From a virus: 20,856 nt of DNA. The notes beneath the pieces were generated by a model, which made no database searches, was not told the DNA's origin, and saw only the letters and a program-made list of their open reading frames with translations. Position numbers and translations under genes: made by a program. This document shows, in pieces, positions 1-6,357 of this stretch. The DNA lies in the IMG/VR virus record IMGVR_UViG_3300043446_000255, positions 1-20,856 of that record; one strand, given 5' to 3'. Positions within the stretch are counted from its first letter, which is position 1; each line of letters begins with the position of its first letter.

Positions 1-1538
1 AAAAAATGCGCATCACCCCCAGTGGCAACGTTGGGATTGGGACGAGTAGTCCATCCACAAGATTATCATTAGGAACAGGGGTTGGTCCTAAGTTTATGGT
101 GTATGATAATGGAAGTAACGTTTATGCTGGCATGGGCCAAGATTTGGCTGCTGGCAACTCCACTGATATTTTTGCACATGGAGCTGGTGGAGGATTTATT
201 ACGTTTGGTAACTTAGGAACAAATAAAACTACATACACGGAGTGGGTAAGAATAAGTACTACTGGCAACCTCTTGATTGGAACGACAACGGATGCTGGAT
301 ATAAATTAAATGTAAATGGAACAGCAAGATTTATTGATAATGTTGTTACAGAGGGGGTAAATGGTATTAGTTTAACTTGGAGTGGTAATACATTTAATGA
401 TAGTAGAAATGGTAGAATAAGGGCAATATCTAGCCCAGATGTTAATCCATATTCTGGTGGTTTAGCATTTGATGTTTATAGATATGAAGCACCAAGTTAC
501 CAATATTTCGAAGCTGTAAGATTTAAAGCTAATGGCAACGTTGGTATTGGGACGAGTAGTCCGAGTACATTGCTTCATGTAAATGGTTCTGGAACAATTG
601 GTAGATTTCAATCAAGTGTATCTTATGTGGATTTGTCATTCATAAATTCTACAAGTTCTAATGGATTCATACAATACAATGGAAATAATTTTAATTTTTT
701 TGCAAATAGTGGGTCAACTCCTACAATGACAATAACTGGAGGAGCTCCTGGAAACGTATTGATTGGAACTACAAGTGATAATAATAGTGCAAAGTTGCAA
801 GTAAATAATGGGACTGGTAATGCTTTATACATTGATACAACTGTAGCAGATGGTGCCACAAGAGATGCTATTTATTTATTTGAAGACGATGGCCAAGCTT
901 CAGGTCGTCAAGCTATTTCTTGGTACAATGGAAACCAAAGTTATTATAAAGCTAGATTATGGACTCAGGTAGGGTCTAGTTATGCTGCAACAGTATTTGG
1001 TATTGATGTAGCAGATGATTCTAGAACTGTAGCTACAAGATTAGCTATTAGAAATGGCAACGTTCTGATTGGAACTACTACAGATGCAGGCTACACATTG
1101 AATGTTGCAGGAAATGCTCAAATAATAAAGAGCACTACATCTACTGCATTGGTTGCAGGATTGAGTGGTGTAACAGGTTCAATAATAAGATTTAGCTACA
1201 ATGGCAGCTTTGTAGGTTCAATATCAACTGATGGTTCTAACACTGCATACAACACTTCTTCTGATTATAGATTGAAAGAGGAACTTAAACCTATTGACAA
1301 TCCACTACAGAAAGTATTAAGCTTAAATCCTGTTAACTTTAAATACAAAAATTCTAAGACTAGACAGGATGGATTCATAGCTCACGAGATACAGGAAATA
1401 CTTCCATATCTTGTGACAGGAGAAAAGGATGGAGAACAAATGCAAGAGGTTGATTATTCAAAACTTACTCCTATATTAATCGCTGCAATTAAGGAACAAC
1501 AAAAACAAATAGAAGAACTTAAAAATAAGGTATCATGA
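1..1538 (+). CDS. Tail-fibre-like protein with C-terminal S74 self-cleaving chaperone domain (5' end outside window)
   Basis: Host-recognition fibre or appendage protein; 510 residues are visible from the first ATG at 6. The frame stays open to the window edge, and that ATG lies inside a repeat unit (MRITPSGNVGIGT), so the true start is probably upstream. Residue numbers count from the ATG at 6. The body holds five beta repeat units starting GNVGIGT or GN(V/L)LIGT at residues 7, 87, 177, 249 and 351. The last ~95 residues match the S74 intramolecular chaperone family: SDYRLKEEL with Ser419 and Lys424 spaced as a Ser-Lys dyad, then DGFIAHEIQEILP and a C-terminal coiled coil (IKEQQKQIEELKNK). 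In that family the domain trimerises the fibre and then cuts itself off just before the serine, so the mature fibre should end near residue 418. The stop overlaps the next start as ATGA. Domain call is firm; fibre role is inferred. Confidence 0.85.
   Translation, partial: KMRITPSGNVGIGTSSPSTRLSLGTGVGPKFMVYDNGSNVYAGMGQDLAAGNSTDIFAHGAGGGFITFGNLGTNKTTYTEWVRISTTGNLLIGTTTDAGYKLNVNGTARFIDNVVTEGVNGISLTWSGNTFNDSRNGRIRAISSPDVNPYSGGLAFDVYRYEAPSYQYFEAVRFKANGNVGIGTSSPSTLLHVNGSGTIGRFQSSVSYVDLSFINSTSSNGFIQYNGNNFNFFANSGSTPTMTITGGAPGNVLIGTTSDNNSAKLQVNNGTGNALYIDTTVADGATRDAIYLFEDDGQASGRQAISWYNGNQSYYKARLWTQVGSSYAATVFGIDVADDSRTVATRLAIRNGNVLIGTTTDAGYTLNVAGNAQIIKSTTSTALVAGLSGVTGSIIRFSYNGSFVGSISTDGSNTAYNTSSDYRLKEELKPIDNPLQKVLSLNPVNFKYKNSKTRQDGFIAHEIQEILPYLVTGEKDGEQMQEVDYSKLTPILIAAIKEQQKQIEELKNKVS
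24..562 (+). repeat. Pair of near-identical 29-bp repeats (24-52 and 534-562) in the fibre gene
   Basis: Positions 24-52 and 534-562 match at 28 of 29 bases (single G/T difference at 35/545). Both encode GNVGIGTSS. A shorter shared core, aatggcaacgtt, recurs at 531-542 and 1053-1064. Related but more diverged units start near 264 and 750. This is the DNA-level face of the protein repeat. The identity at synonymous positions suggests recent duplication or recombination between units. Confidence 0.75.
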
Positions 1539-1864
1539 AACTAATAGAACCTGTCCAAATCTGGGACAATGGAACAGTACAAGAAGCGAAGATATTAAAT
1601 GCTTATGCTGTAAACGTAACACTTAGCACCTCTGCTACATTCTACTATCAGCTATTTGCTGAAAATGAAAACCTATTTCAGGGGCCACAGCTTGCTCAAG
1701 GAAACCTGACTATGACAGGTGAAGCTTATGCACAATGGGAAGTGGATGCGTATGCGTGGTCGTGGATAGCGGAACAATTAAATCTAACTATAACTGGAGA
1801 CTATATTCCTCCTGTAATTGAAAATGAAACAAATCAAGCATCATCCGAATTACTCGATAACTGA
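1535..1864 (+). CDS. Small fibre-associated protein, conserved hypothetical
   Basis: 109-residue protein of unknown function. Its ATG at 1535 overlaps the fibre stop codon (ATGA), so it is probably translated by re-initiation and its product likely works with the fibre. The sequence is aromatic-rich and looks compact: MKLIEPVQIWDNG at the start, a middle segment FYYQLFAENENLFQGPQLA, then MTGEAYAQWEVDAYAWSW and the beta-like LNLTITGDYIPP. No signal peptide or membrane helix is seen. I recall similar small proteins next to fibre genes in Bacteroidota phages, but I cannot assign a role. The last ~14 codons overlap the HNH endonuclease gene out of frame. The tail after residue ~95 (VIENETNQASSELLDN) is low in structure and may have been replaced when that gene arrived. 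Confidence 0.75.
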   Translation: MKLIEPVQIWDNGTVQEAKILNAYAVNVTLSTSATFYYQLFAENENLFQGPQLAQGNLTMTGEAYAQWEVDAYAWSWIAEQLNLTITGDYIPPVIENETNQASSELLDN

Positions 1865-2342
1865 AGACGGTAGAGTATTCTCTCATAATGTAAATAGATT
1901 TATAGCCCCATTTAATTCTAAAGGTTACCTAAGAGTATCTTTACTAAGTAAGAATAAATCTAAAAAGTATTTGGTTCATAGACTTGTTGCAGAATGCTTT
2001 ATTCCAAACGTTGAGAATAAACCGCAAGTAAACCATATAAATGGTATTAAGACTGATAATAGAATTAATAATTTAGAGTGGTGTAACAATTCTGAAAATG
2101 TAAAGCACGGTTACAGAATAGGTCTATATGGTGAAGATAAAAGAAAAATGTGTGGTGATATAGGTAAGATAACTATTAAATCAGCTCAAAAAGCAAATAA
2201 AAAAATAGTTCTTGATGTTTCTACTGGCATATTTTATGAATCAGCAAAAGAAGCTTCTGAATGGCTTAATATAAAATATTGGAATGTAACCCAATACTTA
2301 ACAGGAAAAAGAAGAAATAAAACTAACTTAATTTACGTATAA
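1824..2342 (+). CDS. Free-standing HNH homing endonuclease (NUMOD4-HNH-NUMOD1-like)
   Basis: 172-residue site-specific nuclease from the ATG at 1824; a TTG at 1818 adds two residues. Domains in order: NUMOD4-like segment at ~1-48 (YSITEDGRVFS, then GYLRVSLLSK); HNH nuclease at ~50-95 with VHRLVAECF (His52), VNHINGIKTDNRINNLEW (His71, Asn79, Asn83) and His95; a C-terminal NUMOD1-like DNA-binding segment at ~128-165 (DVSTGIFYESAKEASEWLN). This is the usual build of phage homing endonucleases: the HNH ββα-metal core nicks or cuts DNA, and the NUMOD parts give site specificity. It begins inside the 3' end of the preceding gene in another frame and ends 4 nt before the next ATG. That placement suggests a passenger that inserted between two fibre-region genes. 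No intron ends are evident. Catalytic residues look intact. Confidence 0.88.
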   Translation: MKQIKHHPNYSITEDGRVFSHNVNRFIAPFNSKGYLRVSLLSKNKSKKYLVHRLVAECFIPNVENKPQVNHINGIKTDNRINNLEWCNNSENVKHGYRIGLYGEDKRKMCGDIGKITIKSAQKANKKIVLDVSTGIFYESAKEASEWLNIKYWNVTQYLTGKRRNKTNLIYV

Positions 2343-2346
2343 TAAT

Positions 2347-2583
2347 ATGTCAATCATCAATTCTTATCCAACCGATGCAAATCTTTCCTATAGTGATAAA
2401 TTAATAGGAACAGATGCAGAAGATAGCAATGCCACCAAAAACTTTACTCTTGGAAGTATTCTATCTATGCCTCTACCAAATGTGCCTGTATATGCAAACA
2501 ATGCTGCCGCTATTGCAGGCGGCCTTGCTGTTGGACGTGTGTACAGAATCACAGGGACAGGTCAACTAGGAATCGTTTATTAA
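2347..2583 (+). CDS. Small fibre-tip-like protein with Ala/Gly-rich C-terminal motif
   Basis: 78-residue protein. The N-terminal half (INSYPTDANLSYSDKLIGT, then TKNFTLGSIL) resembles the phage fibre opening in which a protein lists the value it is to hold before a beta structure. The C-terminal half reads VYANNAAAIAGGLAVGRVYR followed by ITGTGQLGIVY. I recognise this C-terminal pattern (YANNAAAxAGGLxxGxxYR) as a recurrent module at the ends of phage tail or capsid appendage proteins, possibly a trimerising tip. That is family memory, not a search. Start ATG 2347 lies 4 nt after the HNH stop. The stop TAA shares its last base with the next start (TAATG). A virion appendage role is inferred. 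Confidence 0.7.
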   Translation: MSIINSYPTDANLSYSDKLIGTDAEDSNATKNFTLGSILSMPLPNVPVYANNAAAIAGGLAVGRVYRITGTGQLGIVY

Positions 2584-2810
2584 TGGATATCAGAAAAATA
2601 TCAATAGGTCCTGATTACAAGGGTAGTGCAATGCACTACATCGTGGGTCAACGTGTCCTTGGAGACACAAATGAAATTCATTTGATTAAATTCGATGAAA
2701 CAAAAAACTCTTTCAAGATATTTATCATCAATGATAAAGAAGAAGTAGTTCTTTGGAAAGAATTTAATGCCACAATTCCTGTTGCTATTGAGTACAATAT
2801 TAATATTTAA
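2583..2810 (+). CDS. Conserved small protein of the crAss-like fibre/packaging cluster, function unknown
   Basis: 75-residue soluble protein with no signal peptide or membrane segment. It opens MDIRKISIGPDYKGSAMHYI and alternates short beta-like runs (NEIHLIKF, FKIFIINDK, EEVVLWKEF), ending VAIEYNINI. The composition looks like a small beta sandwich or barrel. It overlaps both neighbours by one base in TAATG junctions, so its translation is probably coupled. I think I have seen this protein in related environmental phages, but no function is known to me. Confidence 0.7.
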   Translation: MDIRKISIGPDYKGSAMHYIVGQRVLGDTNEIHLIKFDETKNSFKIFIINDKEEVVLWKEFNATIPVAIEYNINI

Positions 2811-3373
2811 TGAGGTCCCCATTTTATTTTATAGCAAAACCTGTTGATGGTAAAAGGTATGCAAATACCAAAGAAATAGCAGGAGTAGAATTAATCGTTA
2901 GCACATCTGAAGAGGACCATAAATTCTCAAATAGATTTGCAGAAGTGGTTGAAACTCCTCTAGGCTACAATGGTCCTATTGAATCAGGAGATATTTTGCT
3001 TGTACATCATAATGTCTTTAAGTTCTATAATGACATTAGAGGCAGACAGAAAAGTGGTAAGTCATTCTTTAGAGATGATTTGTTTTTTATAGAAACAGAC
3101 CAATTCTTTATGTTTAAAAAGAACGACAGATGGAATGCTTATAGCAGGTATTGTTTTGTAAAACCAATAAAGCCAACAGAAAGCTACATCAAGAAACCAT
3201 TTAGCGAGGAGCCTCTCATGGGTATAATGAAATATCCTAATGAATACCTATTAACACAAGGTATAAAAGCAGGAGACTTAGTTTGTTTTAGTCCTGATAG
3301 TGAATATGAATTTACTGTTGATGAAGAAAAGTTGTACAGAATGTATGACCATCAGATAACAATTAAACTATGA
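2810..3373 (+). CDS. Hypothetical protein, possible tandem GroES-like (co-chaperonin-fold) domains
   Basis: 187 residues. The order of elements at ~4-75 recalls the GroES fold: FYFIAKPVDGKRYANTKEIAG, a loop-like acidic segment at ~31-40, then AEVVETP and SGDILLVHHNVFKF, comparable to GroES 'V-KP...T-AGI...G-V...GD-V'. Residues ~115-187 may repeat it, ending AGDLVCFSPDSEYEFTVDEE and LYRMYDHQITIKL, comparable to the GroES C-terminal strand pair. Phage co-chaperonins such as T4 gp31 show that a phage can supply its own GroES partner for capsid folding, but this protein is longer than the ~95-110 residues usual for that family. The similarity is weak, by eye, and the fold could instead be a generic small beta barrel. 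It has TAATG and ATGA junctions with its neighbours, directly before the dioxygenase. Confidence 0.6.
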   Translation: MRSPFYFIAKPVDGKRYANTKEIAGVELIVSTSEEDHKFSNRFAEVVETPLGYNGPIESGDILLVHHNVFKFYNDIRGRQKSGKSFFRDDLFFIETDQFFMFKKNDRWNAYSRYCFVKPIKPTESYIKKPFSEEPLMGIMKYPNEYLLTQGIKAGDLVCFSPDSEYEFTVDEEKLYRMYDHQITIKL

Positions 3374-3846
3374 ATCTACTAACATTTGATAATGTACTAA
3401 AACACCCCAATGACTATGTATCACAAATTCACTTACACGGATTTCAGGATTTGGCAGATGGATATAACATATTTAGAAACATTCAGCCACGAGACAATAA
3501 CGATGAGTTTGCCAAATTTGTCTCTAATCTATTTCTTGACCACAGAGTAGAATTTAACTTTGTAAGAAAGTCTCCATTTAATCAACAAGAACCTAACTTT
3601 ATTCATACCGATGAGATGATGGGAGATATTACTTGTATATTGTATTTGAATCAAATGTCTCCAAGTGAAGACGGTACAACAATATACGATGAAGATAAAA
3701 CCCCAATAGTTAAAGTTTACTCAAAGTTTAATAGGATGGTAGCTTTCAACTCTGATGCTTTTCATTCTAGGAATATATTTGAGAATTTTGGAGAAGGAGA
3801 ATCTGCTAGACTTATTCAAGTGGCGTTCTTAAGAGAGATTCAATGA
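3370..3846 (+). CDS. 2-oxoglutarate/Fe(II)-dependent dioxygenase (DUF6445-like)
   Basis: 158-residue enzyme of the 2-oxoglutarate/Fe(II) oxygenase superfamily, predicted to couple O2 and 2-oxoglutarate decarboxylation to hydroxylation of an unknown substrate. The iron-binding HxD...H triad is visible as NFIHTDEMMGDITCILYLN (His79, Asp81) and NSDAFHSRNIF (His132). Arg147 in ESARLIQVAF is placed to bind the 2-oxoglutarate carboxylate. The order beta core, TDITCILYLN strand, DGTTIYDED loop and C-terminal beta strand fits the prolyl-hydroxylase-like group, and the short length is close to a minimal catalytic domain. It is joined by ATGA overlaps to both flanking genes. The context is virion and packaging genes, so modification of a virion or host protein is possible, but nothing in the sequence fixes the substrate. 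Confidence 0.78.
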   Translation: MNLLTFDNVLKHPNDYVSQIHLHGFQDLADGYNIFRNIQPRDNNDEFAKFVSNLFLDHRVEFNFVRKSPFNQQEPNFIHTDEMMGDITCILYLNQMSPSEDGTTIYDEDKTPIVKVYSKFNRMVAFNSDAFHSRNIFENFGEGESARLIQVAFLREIQ

Positions 3847-4133
3847 GAGAAGTAAAAGAAATAAAATTAAGAATAATTGAGGCGGGATATAAAGCCGTGA
3901 CTCATTTAATTAAAGTTGCCGAGGAAGACATTATAAATAATGATTCTGATAATATTGAAGTGGCTGCCGATAAAATGAAGAATGCAGCAGCTGCAAAAAA
4001 ACTAGCTATATTTGATGCCTTTGAAATTCTTAATAGAATAGAGTCAGAAAAAGAAAGTCTTGAAGCGGTAGAAAGAGGAATAAGTAAAACAGACACTAAA
4101 CAAGGATTTGCAGAGCGAAGGTCAAAACAATAA
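3843..4133 (+). CDS. Small helical protein upstream of terL (candidate small terminase subunit)
   Basis: 96-residue protein that looks almost wholly helical: MREVKEIKLRIIEAGYKAVT, then HLIKVAEEDI and an Ala/Lys-rich helix (DKMKNAAAAKKLAIFDAFEI), followed by a charged, flexible C-terminus (TKQGFAERRSKQ). It starts in an ATGA overlap with the dioxygenase and ends 1 nt before the preferred TerL start. Small terminase subunits usually sit in this position, are mainly helical and bind DNA as rings, so a TerS role is plausible by position. At 96 residues it is short for TerS and lacks an obvious helix-turn-helix. The alternative is a conserved packaging accessory protein. Confidence 0.7.
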   Translation: MREVKEIKLRIIEAGYKAVTHLIKVAEEDIINNDSDNIEVAADKMKNAAAAKKLAIFDAFEILNRIESEKESLEAVERGISKTDTKQGFAERRSKQ

Positions 4134-4134
4134 C

Positions 4135-6357
4135 TTGTGCCTAGTCCTTAAGGACCAAATACAGGCCGCCGTCATCTCTAATAAAAATAGAGTGAGGTCA
4201 TGGCTATATGGATATAACGAACAGTATGATGTAGTTGTCATATCCAAAAGCGGTCAAATAGGAGATATAATAGAAATATCAGGATTAAAAATTGCTTTGC
4301 CTGCTGCTCCTGATAAATGCTTTGCAAGAGATTCAAAACCATCAGAGCAATATTGGGAGCGTCAAGATATTCCTAGAGACTTAGCAAAGATTCAATCTAT
4401 ATTCCAATGGAACGAAAAGCCAAAGGAGTTCAAGGATAGATGGGTTGATTATATTGAGCAGGAGTTTGACTACAGAGAGCAAGGCTATTGGTTTATGAAC
4501 AACGGTGTGAAGACCTATATTACAGGCTCACACTATATGTATTTGCAATGGTCTAGTATTGATGTAGGCTATCCTGACTTTAGAGAGGCTAATCGAATCT
4601 ATTGGATTTTTTGGGAGGCTTGTAGAGCAGACCCAAGAAGCTTTGGAATGATATATCTTAAGATTAGACGCTCAGGATTTTCGTTCATGTCATCATCTGA
4701 ATGCGTGAACATAGGTACACTTGCACGTGACTCTCGTATTGGTATCTTGTCTAAAACAGGAGCCGATGCAAAGAAAATGTTTACTGATAAGGTTGTTCCC
4801 ATCAATAGCCGTCTTCCATTCTTTTTCAAACCTATCATGGATGGTATGGACAAACCTAAAACTGAATTAGCTTTTAGGGTTCCTGCATCTAAGATTACAA
4901 AGAAGAATATGTATGAATCAGATGATTCAGAGATTGATGGCCTTGATACTACAATAGATTGGAAGAACACCGAAGACAACTCTTATGATGGTGAAAAGCT
5001 TTTATTCTTGGCTCATGACGAATCGGGAAAATGGACAAAGCCTGTGAACATCAAGGAGAATTGGCGTGTAACCAAGACTTGTTTGCGTTTGGGTAGCAAG
5101 ATTATTGGTAAATGTATGATGGGTTCTACCTCAAATGCTTTAAATAAAGGCGGTCAGAACTTCAAAGACATTTATGAGGAGTCAAATGTAAAGTATAGAA
5201 ATGCAAATGGTCAAACTAAATCAGGGCTCTATGCCATATTTATTCCAATGGAATGGAACATGGAAGGGTTTATTGATATATATGGTCATCCTGTATTTAG
5301 AAAACCTGATAAACCAATAAAAGGAGTTGATGGGAATTGGATTACAAATGGAGCTGTTGATTATTGGGAAGCTGAAGTTGATTCATTAAAAAATGATGCA
5401 GATGCATTGAATGAATTTTACAGGCAATTTCCTCGTACTGAATCCCACGCTTTCCGTGATGAAAGCAAGCAGTCATTATTCAATCTAACTAAAATATATC
5501 AGCAGATTGATTACAATGACTCAATGATTAAGGAGCATTACCTTACCCGTGGCTCCTTCTCTTGGAAGGATGGAATTAGAGATACTCAAGTAATATGGAC
5601 ACCTGACTCTAGGGGAAGATTTCTAGTAAGTTGGTTCCCACAAAAACATTTACAGAATAATGTACATATAAGAAATGGAATTAAGTATCCAGGCAATGAA
5701 CACATCGGTTCATTTGGTTGTGACTCTTATGATATTTCTGCTGTAGTTGGAGGAAGAGGTTCTAACGGAGCGTTACATGGAATGACTAAGTTCCACATGG
5801 ATGATGCTCCTGTAAATGAGTTCTTTCTAGAATACATAGCAAGACCTCAAACTGCTGAGATATTTTTTGAAGAAGTTTTAATGGCTTGCGTATTTTATGG
5901 TATGCCAATCTTGGTTGAGAACAACAAACCACGATTGCTTTACCATTTAAAAAATAGAGGATATCGAGGGTTTTCAATCAATAGACCTGACAAACAGTTT
6001 GCTAAACTGACAAAGACTGAACGAGAATTAGGCGGTATACCTAACTCATCAGAAGATGTTAAGCAAGCTCACGCATCGGCAATTGAGTCATACATTGAGA
6101 AATTTGTAGGACTTGATTTAGAAGGAAAGTACAGGGATGCTGACCTGATGGGGACAATGCCATTTACTAGAACGCTTGAGGATTGGGCTAAATTTGATAT
6201 AAATGACAGAACAAGATTTGATGCTTGTATTAGTTCAGGACTAGCTATAATGGCCAATCAAAAGCACCTATATGTGCCTGAAAAAAAAGAATCAAAATTA
6301 ATTATTAACTTCGCTAAATATAAGAACGAAGGGATAATCAGTCAATTAGAAAAATAA
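4135..6357 (+). CDS. terL: Terminase large subunit (crAss-like)
   Basis: 740-residue packaging motor that hydrolyses ATP to drive DNA into the prohead and cuts the concatemer. I prefer the TTG at 4135 (MCLVLKDQIQAAV), which fits the N-terminus I recall for relatives; a TTG at 4108 would add nine residues overlapping the previous gene. Numbering from 4135: ATPase domain ~90-400 with a P-loop-like KIRRSGFSFMSSS (176-188) and Walker B LLFLAHDE (Asp295, Glu296), followed by CMMGSTSNAL, which fits the coupling motif. RNase H-like nuclease domain ~525-710 with FGCDSYD (Asp530, Asp533), LVENNKP (Glu595) and RFDAC (Asp696). Notable: the usual GK(S/T) lysine of the P-loop is Phe here. The ATPase and nuclease acidic residues are otherwise intact. 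An endonuclease gene begins at the very next base. Confidence 0.93.
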   Translation: MCLVLKDQIQAAVISNKNRVRSWLYGYNEQYDVVVISKSGQIGDIIEISGLKIALPAAPDKCFARDSKPSEQYWERQDIPRDLAKIQSIFQWNEKPKEFKDRWVDYIEQEFDYREQGYWFMNNGVKTYITGSHYMYLQWSSIDVGYPDFREANRIYWIFWEACRADPRSFGMIYLKIRRSGFSFMSSSECVNIGTLARDSRIGILSKTGADAKKMFTDKVVPINSRLPFFFKPIMDGMDKPKTELAFRVPASKITKKNMYESDDSEIDGLDTTIDWKNTEDNSYDGEKLLFLAHDESGKWTKPVNIKENWRVTKTCLRLGSKIIGKCMMGSTSNALNKGGQNFKDIYEESNVKYRNANGQTKSGLYAIFIPMEWNMEGFIDIYGHPVFRKPDKPIKGVDGNWITNGAVDYWEAEVDSLKNDADALNEFYRQFPRTESHAFRDESKQSLFNLTKIYQQIDYNDSMIKEHYLTRGSFSWKDGIRDTQVIWTPDSRGRFLVSWFPQKHLQNNVHIRNGIKYPGNEHIGSFGCDSYDISAVVGGRGSNGALHGMTKFHMDDAPVNEFFLEYIARPQTAEIFFEEVLMACVFYGMPILVENNKPRLLYHLKNRGYRGFSINRPDKQFAKLTKTERELGGIPNSSEDVKQAHASAIESYIEKFVGLDLEGKYRDADLMGTMPFTRTLEDWAKFDINDRTRFDACISSGLAIMANQKHLYVPEKKESKLIINFAKYKNEGIISQLEK

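Noticed and set aside
1-1538. Diversity-generating retroelement acting on the fibre
   Set aside because: No reverse transcriptase and no template repeat are present in the window. The internal repeats are ordinary beta-unit repeats, not an adenine-mutated pair.
1535-2583. Group I or II intron around the HNH gene
   Set aside because: Flanking genes are complete in themselves with normal starts and stops; no split exon or intron-core pattern was recognised.
4599-4979. Antisense 126-codon open frame inside terL
   Set aside because: It lies fully inside a conserved enzyme gene, has no promoter or leader, and its sequence is explained by the opposite strand.
6189-6196. TAAATTTG inside terL and TACATTTG at 18987-18994 inside the giant gene as promoters
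   Set aside because: TAnnTTTG boxes occur by chance in AT-rich coding DNA. Without a -33 element or an intergenic position these are noise, and they set the caution level for the boxes I kept.
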